From Verrucomicrobiales bacterium (GTDB lineage: Bacteria; Verrucomicrobiota; Verrucomicrobiia; Verrucomicrobiales; DEV007): 46,954 bases of DNA. Location: positions 1 through 46,954 of the forward strand of contig JANQJH010000078.1 in assembly GCA_028281705.1 (NCBI GenBank), read 5' to 3'. Position 1 is the first letter of the stretch. Every line of letters starts with the position of its first letter. Made by a program: the position numbers and the translations under genes. This document shows, in pieces, positions 10,149-18,699 of this stretch. The notes beneath the pieces were generated by a model. That model saw only the letters and a list, made by a program, of their open reading frames with translations. It did no database searches and was not told where the DNA came from.

Positions 10149-13100
10149 TCAAGGTGTATCATTCTGTGCCGTGTAGAAGGCGAGCAAACCATCGTAAAGG
10201 GCGAGTTCAGGTCGGCTCGTGTGAAAAAGGGTCTCCGAGGAGGCCGCCGCGGCGGTCTCGTAAGCCTCGCGTAATCTGACTCCGGAGTTCCTTGGGTAAC
10301 TTGTATTCTGACCTTCGGCATCCATCCCGTATTTGTAGGTGACCGATCCACCGATGCAGGTGCAGGGAGTGAGACAGACCCGAAATCCAGCGGAAACGCT
10401 TGCCAAGTAGCCTGCGGTCATTCTACGCTGCTCAGGAAAAACGGTCACGGTCATTCCAACCGCGGCTTCCGCCCAGACCTCGATGACATTCCACCTGATT
10501 CCGAATACGACGACCCCCCCCCTGCCGGCGATACTAAGGGTGACTATTCCAGTTTGTTGGAAATAGATTGGCCGGGTAAGTTGAATCTCGCTAACCAATA
10601 TTGCACCGAGATGGATGCTGCCAGCGAGATAAGCACCGAATGCTCCACTGTCGGATCCCAACATGTCTTCGTAACCTGCTCTCAACGCGACACCAATTGT
10701 GAAGCGCGAACCAGATCGAATCGGTGTTAGGTTTTCTGAATCGATCTCGGCTCTGAACATGATCCCGCCCTGAAGACTGTTGATCGGAATTGGCCAAGGT
10801 GGCGGCCTCCACTTTACCTTCACGGCTCTTCTCCAATTGTCTGGCCGGGGAGGGAAACCCCAGTTGATCTCTAACAATCCAGGCCCGAAAGCCGCTCCGA
10901 TGCTACCAAGGTCAAACGCAAAGCTGCCAAAATCCATTGCAGGGAGCGCAAGGTCTCCTGAAATCCGGCGGCGTCGCCAATCGATAGCGATCATCAAGTT
11001 TGTGAACGGCACTTCTGCAATTGTCAGACTGGTGGCAAACCGAAATACCCCTTCATCGGACATGAAAATTGTCGTTCTCCGGCCTTCGAACACAGAACCC
11101 AGTCCAGGGATCTGAAGGTTCTCAAAGTGCATCCCCGCGAACCAGTCTGACTCAGGTGAGTAACGCCATTGGTCGAGATTTTCTCCCGTCAGCTTGTCCT
11201 TCAGGGCACTATCGTCCAATGCAAGAATGGCTCGCCGCAAACCAGATTGGGTGATCTTGTGCCCCGCAACTATGACTAATTCACTTGCCTCAAGAAATCC
11301 GAGGTTCATCGTTTGGTCTCGCCCGCCATCCTCCGGGGGAGATCCATTTACGCCCACACCGACTAGCCAGTATTTTTCTCGGCTCTGTGTCGAGGCCCCA
11401 CCCGAAACATCACCGTAGACGAAGAATCCAGTAACCGTTTCGCCACTGTTTCCCTCAGACCAGTTCCACTCCACTGTCGTTCGCCCTTGAAGTCTAGTAG
11501 GCTCAGTTGTGTTCCCTTGATTCCACGCTAACTGATCAACCGTAATCCGAACGAAGTTGAAAAGTTTGAAGGAGAGTTCGTTGACCCCAAGTAGGTCGAA
11601 GGAGATGCCCAGCCTTCTCTGCGGATCCCACAGGAAGTCGATCGCTGTTTCCAACGTCGTTGCAGAAGAGAAGTCAAGGTACGGGATTGAAAATGGGATC
11701 TCCCCAATGAATCCGAACGATCGGGGAGTTGTTCCACCGCTCTGATCGGGTCTTCCCAGCCTGAATCCCTTGATACGGAAGTCGAATCCTCGTGGAAACA
11801 ACTCGAGGTTCTTGGCCAGCTTCACTGTAAGAAAGTCGCTCACCCATGTCCCGAGAGGATCATCGAAATCAAAAGACAGTCCCTCAATGTCTAACTCTTT
11901 CAGTCGCCCATCAAACCACTGGCTCACGATAGAGTCTGCTGCTCTTGGATCGAAGATGAGAGCGGCCTTTTCCAATGAAACAGCCCATTTCCGACCTCCC
12001 CTAGGACCACTATACGAGATCGCCACTTGATCCACCTGTACACGCTTGAAGTCTTTCCAATCAAGTTCAATTCCCACCTCTGGCAAACTGGCTCGGAGAA
12101 CGAGTGACTCCCTTCCAGTTTCTTGCTTCTCCCAGCGACCGGTGATATCCACCCAATTTGGACGCTCACCGCCCTCGATTTTTCTCGTAAAGAACGGGAT
12201 ATTCCATAGCACGCGCAAGCGGAGAACTTCGAGTTTGCTCCTGGATATCAGAATTTGGGCTTGGGCTAGGACGAGTTGATAGTCTGCTGCGTTCGGGTTG
12301 GTGAGAGCATCCTGTGCGGGAATCCAAGCAGTTTTCCATTCTTCGCCATCCCTCCTCAAAGTTAGCGCATCCTCAGCATTGGACGGCTGCTCCACATTTA
12401 TTCCATAGCCCACAACGCTCGTAGCCCCCTGGCCGTCGAACCATGAGAGCTTTGCCGGAAGCGATTCCAGAATGGTCTCAAGTGACTCAGGGATCCCCGG
12501 GGGAGCACCAACTCGCCCATTAGCAAAAACTATACCGCACCAATTGGGATCGAGAGGGCTGTTTACCGCACTTGCATCGCCGGAATTTGGTTCGGGAAGA
12601 ATGTGATCCCACCAGTCTTCCACGCGAATACAGCTACCCGCTGCAGGATCATTAATCTTGACTCCCCGCCCACCACCAGGGTCGCAAGCAATCATCGCAG
12701 CGGCTTTGGCCTGCCCAGGAAGATTCCTTACATTCTCAACAAGAATCTGCGTCGGAAACCTGCGGGTAAACTCGCTAGAGAGACCGTTAAGTTGAAGAGC
12801 CCATCCGTAACCCGCCTCAATCGGATTGGGGTTATTATTTGCGAATTCGGTAAAATCCCCCGTTCCAACCTTCCAAAAACGCCTGAGTTCCGAATTTCGC
12901 TTCTTCGCGCCATCCTCCAACCAACGCACTTTCGGTATGTAATCTTCCGCATGTAGCGAACCGATCACCTCCCCGGGCGGGGGGACTTGAGGGAACTCAA
13001 AGGTGACATCAATGTCTTCATAGATGTTCGCATCGTAAGAATCCCCCGACTCCGCAAGTCGGATCAACTCAACAGGGTTTACGTTTGAGACTGGCTTGCG

Positions 13101-14843
13101 AGTCAAAGTCGTCCCTTCATGGAAGTCCAAGATGACGTTCTCTGGTTGGTTCGATCCCCTCCTACCCGCCTCGATCTTGAAGCCTGCGGCAATGTCACCG
13201 TTTAGGGCGAGAGCTGAACTTTCTTTGAGCTCACCGGTTGTCGAGAAATTGAGTTCAACGTATCCAGTTTGCCCTTCTCGTGGAACGTATCCCTCAGTTC
13301 TCGCATCGGTAATTGGCAAAGCTCTAGAACCATCCTGTCTCGGATCGGGGTCGCCTTTGAGAGGAGTTTTTTGAAGCCTCGTGAATCGAATCCGTACATC
13401 GTCAGCACGCGTTTCATCGGGGTGATGTCGGGACACTACGCTCGCAGGGGGGGCGCCCTCATTGCCTTGAACGATCAAGGAGACGTCCCCATAACTCAGA
13501 CAAGGACTGTGATTCGGCTCCACCAGATCCCTGACGAGTGGAGTCCCAAGCGAGATCGATGTCTTGCTTGCTGAGAGAGCCTCTGCCACAATATACCCAA
13601 CACCGTCCCCACCTCCGCTACTGTCTAGGTCTCGCTGCCGGAGTCGGATATCCGAGCCGAACAACCTGGCGCCTCGGTTCGAACGATCCGGCAGTCGGAG
13701 GAGCTGGATTTCTCCCGAGAACTTGATTCTGTGCTGCCCGGCTAACAATCTACCATCGATGCAGGCAGCGCTAGTCTCGTCATCGTTGAGGATCTCAATA
13801 TCGCCCTCTATCGGGCGGACGGCGTAGTCTATCTCGGTCGTGTCAAACGGCCCAGCCTTTAGCTGAGCAATTTGCTGTTTTGCACCTCCGGATCCCGATG
13901 ATTTCAGCCCTTCAAATGCTCGGTTGATCTGTGACCTCCTCGTTTGAAGGTAACGACTCAGTTCTTCGATCCTATCAGCCGGCTCTATGGATGGAGCTTG
14001 CCCCTCTACGTTCCGGAGGAGGGAGCGGTTTACACACTTCCCCTGAAGTCCGACATCTAGGATCCGGGCATCTACCAATGGAGCGTCAAATCTCACCCAG
14101 GGCTCGTGTTCCCTCACCAGAAGATTATCCGCAACCTCAGGTACAAACCGATATCTAGAGCTGAGAAAAGAAAGCGAGTAACGTATCGTCACTTCACCAC
14201 TTGGGGTAACTGGCACATCAGATCCAACAGGCAGATCAGCCGGAAAACTCAGAAAAAGCTCGCGCTCCTTAGACGGGATTATCAACGCGTTCCCAAATTC
14301 AGGAGCTAGGGCGTACCGTACAAGCCAGCTTTGCGGATTGTCCTTAGAGAGGGTCTTTGTAAAACCCAAGGCCGGATCGGAGTAGTCGTGTGCTCTACAC
14401 TGATAGATCTCCTCGCCCACGCGAAATCGTACGCTGCCCAGTTGAAGAGCTTCATCAATTTCACTGCCTGAAGGGTTCTCATCTCCTGACCGAATGCCTA
14501 GCGCGACTTGGCTCAACTCGATGCTCCGAGAATCCAACCATAGCGGCAGGCCAGCAAACCAACTCTGGACGCCCTGATGGACGACAGGGCTTGCGTTTAC
14601 GACCCTAAAGAGGCGTCGGTTGACAATTGAATCTGGATCATTGAGTGAGAAGACGTCTTGCTCGATTTTCGTGACGGCAATGGCGCTGCCTGGCCGCCGT
14701 GCCCGAACTACCAACGTATGGTTTCCACTTGACCCCAACACGACGGTAATAGCTCCATCGCCGTCGGTGAGTGTCGCCCGGTCATCGGATACGGCAATTG
14801 GTGCATCTTTAATCGTGAAATCTCCGTAAATCAGATCACTCAT
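10149..14843 (-). CDS. Giant beta-rich protein of unknown function, third gene of the operon (1564 aa)
   Basis: At 1564 residues this is the largest gene of the window and I do not recognise it with confidence. There is no signal peptide. The N-terminal 60 residues look like a small beta domain. A charged helical patch (SRYLQTRRSQINRAFEGL) sits near residue 300. The last 600 residues alternate polar and hydrophobic positions with frequent Gly (for example GAYLAGSIHLGAILVSEIQL), as in extended beta-sheet or beta-solenoid proteins. The extreme C-terminus carries a Cys cluster (CLTPCTCIGG). The pattern recalls huge beta-rich proteins filed under domains of unknown function such as DUF6603, but I cannot confirm that by eye. 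It begins 29 bases after the lipoprotein stop and ends 3 bases before the next frame opens. A scaffold or fibre role is inference only. Confidence 0.8.
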   Translation of the reverse strand: MSDLIYGDFTIKDAPIAVSDDRATLTDGDGAITVVLGSSGNHTLVVRARRPGSAIAVTKIEQDVFSLNDPDSIVNRRLFRVVNASPVVHQGVQSWFAGLPLWLDSRSIELSQVALGIRSGDENPSGSEIDEALQLGSVRFRVGEEIYQCRAHDYSDPALGFTKTLSKDNPQSWLVRYALAPEFGNALIIPSKERELFLSFPADLPVGSDVPVTPSGEVTIRYSLSFLSSRYRFVPEVADNLLVREHEPWVRFDAPLVDARILDVGLQGKCVNRSLLRNVEGQAPSIEPADRIEELSRYLQTRRSQINRAFEGLKSSGSGGAKQQIAQLKAGPFDTTEIDYAVRPIEGDIEILNDDETSAACIDGRLLAGQHRIKFSGEIQLLRLPDRSNRGARLFGSDIRLRQRDLDSSGGGDGVGYIVAEALSASKTSISLGTPLVRDLVEPNHSPCLSYGDVSLIVQGNEGAPPASVVSRHHPDETRADDVRIRFTRLQKTPLKGDPDPRQDGSRALPITDARTEGYVPREGQTGYVELNFSTTGELKESSALALNGDIAAGFKIEAGRRGSNQPENVILDFHEGTTLTRKPVSNVNPVELIRLAESGDSYDANIYEDIDVTFEFPQVPPPGEVIGSLHAEDYIPKVRWLEDGAKKRNSELRRFWKVGTGDFTEFANNNPNPIEAGYGWALQLNGLSSEFTRRFPTQILVENVRNLPGQAKAAAMIACDPGGGRGVKINDPAAGSCIRVEDWWDHILPEPNSGDASAVNSPLDPNWCGIVFANGRVGAPPGIPESLETILESLPAKLSWFDGQGATSVVGYGINVEQPSNAEDALTLRRDGEEWKTAWIPAQDALTNPNAADYQLVLAQAQILISRSKLEVLRLRVLWNIPFFTRKIEGGERPNWVDITGRWEKQETGRESLVLRASLPEVGIELDWKDFKRVQVDQVAISYSGPRGGRKWAVSLEKAALIFDPRAADSIVSQWFDGRLKELDIEGLSFDFDDPLGTWVSDFLTVKLAKNLELFPRGFDFRIKGFRLGRPDQSGGTTPRSFGFIGEIPFSIPYLDFSSATTLETAIDFLWDPQRRLGISFDLLGVNELSFKLFNFVRITVDQLAWNQGNTTEPTRLQGRTTVEWNWSEGNSGETVTGFFVYGDVSGGASTQSREKYWLVGVGVNGSPPEDGGRDQTMNLGFLEASELVIVAGHKITQSGLRRAILALDDSALKDKLTGENLDQWRYSPESDWFAGMHFENLQIPGLGSVFEGRRTTIFMSDEGVFRFATSLTIAEVPFTNLMIAIDWRRRRISGDLALPAMDFGSFAFDLGSIGAAFGPGLLEINWGFPPRPDNWRRAVKVKWRPPPWPIPINSLQGGIMFRAEIDSENLTPIRSGSRFTIGVALRAGYEDMLGSDSGAFGAYLAGSIHLGAILVSEIQLTRPIYFQQTGIVTLSIAGRGGVVVFGIRWNVIEVWAEAAVGMTVTVFPEQRRMTAGYLASVSAGFRVCLTPCTCIGGSVTYKYGMDAEGQNTSYPRNSGVRLREAYETAAAASSETLFHTSRPELALYDGLLAFYTAQNDTP

Positions 14844-14872
14844 TGCAACTAGGGCTATCTCGGGCTTTAGAT

Positions 14873-16084
14873 CTATGGTGCGGGAGGTGAAACCGTCTGC
14901 GGGGTTGCTTCACCAGCGCGGAGCAACCGTATCGGCTCGGCGGTTATTCTTATAAGATCGCCGGGAACCACGGGCATTCGCTCAAACCTCGCCCCACTCT
15001 CCCCGAGGTAGATCCCACGCGTCCTGGACACTGCGAAGTAGCCGGACACTTTATCCTCACCCAGAACCGTCACGCCGTAATAGGGATCTCGTTGCCCCTT
15101 CGCAAGCGGGCCGAGTGTTGATGTCAGAACATCGGATAGTTCGATCCCTCTTCGCCAGGGCATGATTACCGTCTCGTCGTCTCCGATTTTCACTTTAAAA
15201 TCACGCGGAGCCGGAAGAAATTCGGTCGCGACCAAGTTCCAGTCTCTCGCAAACGAGCTGCCGGCGAACTGATTATAAATTTCAAGTGCGACAATGTCAG
15301 CGGTCTTCCCACGCGCATCTATGAACTTCGGGATTGCTACATCAAACGCCCTTGAGCCGGGATCGAACTTGTTAAATCCAACGGTTCCAAAGCGCATGCT
15401 TATATGCGCCCTTACAACAAAGGCTTGGGTTATTCGCTCCCGGTTGTTGTAGAAAGTGACCCGAAACTCATCTCCATCGCGCACAAAAAGATCGCTAGAA
15501 TCAGAGGACTCAAGTTGAATCTCGCCCAGGATTCCATCTCCAGCCTTGAACGGGGCGTTCGGCGTGCCTTCGTCACCGGTGCGATCACCGAAATGAAGCA
15601 CAAGCTCCCGATCTAATTGGAGCAGCAAGTCAGCGTAGCTACCCCTAAACTCAAACTGCCCCGTAGGAACGTTTCCAATGTCGCTTTGTGAGGCCCTAAC
15701 CATCCACGTTTCCGAACCGTTATTGTGCGTTCTGCTAAAAATGAAGGTCTGGATAAAGTGCTTTGCAGTACCTGCAGAGCTGAACCGAACGTCTCTCTTA
15801 TAAACAAATTTCGTATCGCTAAGAACTTGCAGGAACCTCGGTCTACTTCCGTCGCCTTGTAACGTCATGCTAAAGTGTGATCCGCCCAAAGGACGGTACC
15901 CGTTCTTCTCTTCGAACCTGATTACGAACGATGTCTTGGGGCTGGATCGTGCTGCGGCAAGGAAATAACCGGACTCGAGCCCGTTTCGATGAAGTGGCGC
16001 GCATCCGGCGAGGAGGAAACTCAACGAAACTATCAGTGCGATGACAGGACACCAAGGTTCATGCCTTGAGTCTGACTCAACCAT
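14873..16084 (-). CDS. Lipoprotein of unknown function, second gene of the operon
   Basis: A 403-residue protein with a lipoprotein signal: hydrophobic CPVIALIVSLSFLLAGC, lipobox LAGC, lipidated Cys28 from the chosen start. It is therefore likely anchored in a membrane, probably the outer one. The mature part is beta-rich. Near the C-terminus a segment reading YYGVTVLGEDKVSGYFAVS followed by VVPGDLIRI resembles the SLBB/soluble-ligand repeats of polysaccharide export proteins, but the match is weak. Start: the frame extends to a TTG at 16126. I prefer the ATG at 16084, which gives a conventional signal peptide, although neither has a clear Shine-Dalgarno sequence. It lies 51 bases after the amidase stop. 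It is the only protein of the operon with an export signal, so it could be the envelope anchor or outlet for the other products. Confidence 0.8.
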   Translation of the reverse strand: MVESDSRHEPWCPVIALIVSLSFLLAGCAPLHRNGLESGYFLAAARSSPKTSFVIRFEEKNGYRPLGGSHFSMTLQGDGSRPRFLQVLSDTKFVYKRDVRFSSAGTAKHFIQTFIFSRTHNNGSETWMVRASQSDIGNVPTGQFEFRGSYADLLLQLDRELVLHFGDRTGDEGTPNAPFKAGDGILGEIQLESSDSSDLFVRDGDEFRVTFYNNRERITQAFVVRAHISMRFGTVGFNKFDPGSRAFDVAIPKFIDARGKTADIVALEIYNQFAGSSFARDWNLVATEFLPAPRDFKVKIGDDETVIMPWRRGIELSDVLTSTLGPLAKGQRDPYYGVTVLGEDKVSGYFAVSRTRGIYLGESGARFERMPVVPGDLIRITAEPIRLLRAGEATPQTVSPPAP

Positions 16085-16135
16085 TTGTGTTTTCTGAGAT
16101 AAATTGATTTTCCAGTCCTCCCACAAATGCCCAGC

Positions 16136-16792
16136 TCAACCATCGACGTCCACGGTTGGAGCCTCGCCCTCCTTGCCGGATATCAGCTCACGAGTCTCAA
16201 GCAGTTGGAATCGCTGTGTGACGCAGTCGTAGAGGGCGATTGCTAGCCCCTCAGCGAGCCGAAGGCGGTAGTTCTCATCGGCGAGCCTGGTCTCGTCCGG
16301 CTCGTTGGTGATAAAGCTGATTTCGACTAAGCAAGCTGCGGTCGAGAGAGAATGATTCGCGGGGTTCAACACGCCAAAATTGTTGGCGCGTATTCCCCGG
16401 TCTCGGTACCGAGTTCGCTGTAGTGTCTCTGCTTGCACCAGTTCGGCAAGTCTGTATGAGGCAGCCGTTGTTTGAGTGCCAGTATAGACCCAAGTTTCAG
16501 TGCCCTGAATCGAAGAGTTCTCGTCTCCATTGAAGTGAATGGAGAGAAATGCATCAGCTCTATTGTCCCTCGCGACATGCGCTCGATCTCTTAACCCTAG
16601 GTTTACATCCGTATCCCTCGTCATCAAGACTGACGTGTTTGGCTGGCGGGATAGTATATCTCGACACTTGAGGCCGACATCCAGTGTTAAATCTTTCTCA
16701 AGGGTTCCATTTGGCCCTGTCGCATTGTTTGGGCTAGACCCTCCTATTTCTGTGGTTCCCCCGTGACCTGGATCAATTACAACTGTCGGCAT
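16136..16792 (-). CDS. N-acetylmuramoyl-L-alanine amidase (Amidase_3), first gene of the operon
   Basis: A zinc amidase that cleaves the bond between N-acetylmuramic acid and L-alanine of peptidoglycan. The 218 residues are essentially one Amidase_3 domain. The zinc ligands are visible as His10 (DPGHGG), Glu32 (NGTLEKDL) and His86 (SIHFNGD), and the catalytic Glu157 is in CLVEISFITNE. Unlike host AmiA/B/C enzymes it has no signal peptide, AMIN domain or SPOR/LysM cell-wall domain. It starts at residue 1 with the catalytic fold, as phage endolysins and amidases of injection-type particles do. The start is well supported by AGGAGG five bases upstream, the strongest ribosome binding site in the island. 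It leads the five-gene operon, so local wall opening or cell lysis is probably part of what the system does. Confidence 0.93.
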   Translation of the reverse strand: MPTVVIDPGHGGTTEIGGSSPNNATGPNGTLEKDLTLDVGLKCRDILSRQPNTSVLMTRDTDVNLGLRDRAHVARDNRADAFLSIHFNGDENSSIQGTETWVYTGTQTTAASYRLAELVQAETLQRTRYRDRGIRANNFGVLNPANHSLSTAACLVEISFITNEPDETRLADENYRLRLAEGLAIALYDCVTQRFQLLETRELISGKEGEAPTVDVDG

Positions 16793-17054
16793 TCTTCCTC
16801 CTTTTTGTTATCAACGAGCAGGTGGCGCGTTGAGGTTGATACCCTTCGATTAAACACCGAAGTGATTCGACTAGTCGATCAAAATTCTCTTTTTTCTGTC
16901 GGCCGAGTTCCATTTTTTGTTCCGCCCAAACGATATAAGCGCGCGAAGTTTCACGCTAGCATGAGCTCCTGATAGTCAGTGTGTTGATTCAGTGAGTGGG
17001 CAGGTCTTACTACCTCTCGAAGACCTATAAGCATCTCGGTTTTCCATTCTTTAA
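16793..17054. promoter_or_regulatory. Divergent control region between the five-gene operon and the recombinase
   Basis: This stretch separates the minus-strand operon from the plus-strand recombinase and must hold the operon promoter. It is AT-richer than its surroundings. It contains a hairpin with arms CTTCG/CGAAG (16846-16864) and a perfect 12-bp palindrome TCGACTAGTCGA (16867-16878), 75-86 bases before the amidase start, a plausible regulator site. No consensus -35/-10 pair can be assigned safely. Confidence 0.45.
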
Positions 17055-17082
17055 TACGACATAATATATCTTATGTCGTATG
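17055..17082. promoter_or_regulatory. Perfect 11-bp inverted repeat, putative operator or recombinase arm site
   Basis: The arms ATACGACATAA (17055-17065) and TTATGTCGTAT (17072-17082) are perfectly complementary around TATATC. The TAATAT at its centre could serve as part of a -10 element. The same half-site occurs again at 17140-17150. The position about 90 bases before the recombinase start suggests autoregulation, or binding by the recombinase itself. Confidence 0.75.
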
Positions 17083-17139
17083 ACAGGCTCCTAAATGGCT
17101 GATCTGCATTAATTCAGTTGTCTGTAGGGCAATACCGTG

Positions 17140-17150
17140 ATACGACATAA
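17140..17150 (+). promoter_or_regulatory. Third copy of the ATACGACATAA half-site
   Basis: An exact 11-base copy of the left arm of the inverted repeat at 17055-17082, in direct orientation with that arm and 17 bases before the recombinase ATG. Bound protein here would overlap the ribosome binding site region (GAGGG at 17158-17162), which fits repression by the gene's own product or by an unseen regulator. Confidence 0.7.
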
Positions 17151-17167
17151 TAACTTAGAGGGATCGG

Positions 17168-18184
17168 ATGATGAGGAAGGATGGTGTAAAAATGTCAGGA
17201 GGGCACTCCCGCGCCCGTTCAGAAATCGTCCCTACACACGTGAAGGCGTCCGACTTGCTTCCATCGGATGCGTGCGAAGACCTTCTTGCTTGGTTCAGTC
17301 TATACATGGGTATCGAGCGTCAAGCAGCCTCCAATAATACCCTTAAGGCAAAGAAGTCGGATCTGGAGATCTTCCTTGATTACCTTGATCATATCACCGG
17401 ATCTACCCATCCTGATGATTGGACACGATCGGTCACCCGATCATTCCTCGAACATTTGGAGCAAACTGGTGAGAGAAGTCCTTCAACAATCAACCGCATA
17501 CTCGCAACCCTGAAACACGCCGCGAGGTGGATTCACCAAGATCGGCCATTTCTCGCTGGAAACCCGTGTGACCATATCACGGAACTTCGGGCAGAGGCGC
17601 CAGCATGGAAGGGGCTCACCGACATTGAGATTGCCAGACTAAAGTCGGCTGCTGAACGACGCGTACTTCTCAAGAGACGCAAGACCGATCAGCCTTTCCG
17701 CGACAATGCGATATTCATGGTGTTGCTGTATACCGCTCTGCGAGTCTCCGAATTGCTGGCACTACGGCGGAGTCAGTACGAGGGGACGCACTTTGCCAGC
17801 GTAAGGCGCAATGCACGCCTAGTGACGCCAAAGGTGTTCGTGGCAAGCCACGCTCAAGACGTCCTCGACGGCTACCTCAAGAAGGAGCGCCCGGCGGATT
17901 CGCCCTACTTGTTTTGCACTAGGACGGGCAACTCTCTAGATCGGCAGGCTGTGGATCGCTCGTTGAAGCGCATTGCTACAGCGGCTAACGCCCATTTGCC
18001 CCATGACGAGCACATCAGACTTTCCGCCCGTGTGCTTCGGCACACCTTACTACACAAGGCCGCCAATGAACACGGTGTCGAATATGCAAGGGAGCTCTCA
18101 GGACATTCATCCGATCGCTATATTTGGCGCTACGTGCAATCATCGGACGAGGTCGAAGGCGGAGCAATTGGGGGCTACTTTTGA
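17168..18184 (+). CDS. Tyrosine recombinase (XerC/D-like size)
   Basis: A 338-residue site-specific recombinase. An N-terminal SAM-like core-binding domain (about residues 35-140, NTLKAKKSDLEIFLDYLD) is followed by the catalytic domain: box I Arg in TALRVSEL (about 196), SARVLRHTLLHKAA (box II Arg; the usual HxxR histidine position is Arg), ELSGHSS, and nucleophile Tyr in RYIWRYVQ near 322. GAGGG lies five bases before the ATG at 17168; a second ATG follows directly. It differs clearly from the broken integrase at the left edge, so the island carries two unrelated recombinases. It probably mobilises the segment containing the five-gene operon, or it is a separate insertion. Upstream palindromic half-sites suggest autoregulation. 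Confidence 0.92.
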   Translation: MMRKDGVKMSGGHSRARSEIVPTHVKASDLLPSDACEDLLAWFSLYMGIERQAASNNTLKAKKSDLEIFLDYLDHITGSTHPDDWTRSVTRSFLEHLEQTGERSPSTINRILATLKHAARWIHQDRPFLAGNPCDHITELRAEAPAWKGLTDIEIARLKSAAERRVLLKRRKTDQPFRDNAIFMVLLYTALRVSELLALRRSQYEGTHFASVRRNARLVTPKVFVASHAQDVLDGYLKKERPADSPYLFCTRTGNSLDRQAVDRSLKRIATAANAHLPHDEHIRLSARVLRHTLLHKAANEHGVEYARELSGHSSDRYIWRYVQSSDEVEGGAIGGYF

Positions 18185-18358
18185 ATCTCGACGCCTTTTT
18201 TAGAATATAACTCACAATTGCTAGTTGTGATGCGTTCGTTCAGTTGCACAATCAGACGCGGTTTCACGGGTTTACGATCAGATAACTCTAACGGTTAAGT
18301 TATGTCATCTCAATGACCTGTGGATACTTGACGAGTCCGATTACACTCCAGGGGCACC

Positions 18359-18381
18359 TCAACGGTGGTGAAAACCGTTGA
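18359..18381. repeat. 8-bp inverted repeat downstream of the recombinase, possible attachment region
   Basis: The arms TCAACGGT and ACCGTTGA flank a seven-base loop. No T-run follows, so it is not a standard terminator. The segment AAAACCGTTGAAGGGGCT here nearly repeats AAAACCGTTGAGGGCT in the tRNA-like fragment about 185 bases downstream, so it may be a second attachment-site core. Confidence 0.5.
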
Positions 18382-18550
18382 AGGGGCTATCAACATCCTA
18401 TCATAACATCACGATTCAGCGCCCAGTTATATCCCAATTGATTTTCATTGCAGGTCATTATCATCTCATCCAGAATACGCCCATGTTCAGAAATCCCTCC
18501 AAAATAGGGATTCTGGCAGAGCCCAACGAAGGATCCACAACCAAGAATTC

Positions 18551-18614
18551 AATCTTCAAAACCGTTGAGGGCTTGAAAGGGTCCTGGTTGGTTCGATTCC
18601 TTCCCTCTCCGCCA
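18551..18614 (+). pseudogene. 3' half of a tRNA-Ser-like gene (attachment-site remnant)
   Basis: The segment runs from an anticodon-loop-like CTTCAAAACCG through a long variable arm (GAGGGCTTGAAAGGGTCC) and a T-arm (GGTTCGATTCC) to an acceptor strand and CCA end (CCTCTCCGCCA), as in class II tRNA-Ser genes. No 5' half precedes it and the T-stem pairs poorly, so it cannot be a working tRNA. Integrases that target tRNA genes leave such 3' duplicates at the far end of an island. The integrase fragment that begins 80 bases downstream fits that picture. Read in reverse, it gives the REGIEPT peptide typical of mis-called ORFs over tRNA 3' ends. Confidence 0.75.
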
Positions 18615-18634
18615 ATTTTCCCAGCCCTCCCTGA

Positions 18635-18699
18635 TCGCCAATCGGCCAGACGATTCCAACATCACCCGCCAAGGTGGCGATACTGTTAGGATTCGGCGC
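18635..18699. repeat. 65-bp dispersed repeat, copy A
   Basis: This matches 43763-43827 at about 58 of 65 positions with no gaps by hand alignment. It holds a small hairpin, CGCCAAGGTGGCG. It is non-coding and lies between the tRNA-Ser remnant and the integrase fragment. It may be a REP-like family of this genome. Two copies in one window make chance very unlikely. Confidence 0.85.

Noticed and set aside
4895-16792. Interpretation of the operon as a prophage or contractile tail module
   Set aside because: No sheath, tube, baseplate, portal, terminase or capsid-like protein is present; only the amidase is phage-like.
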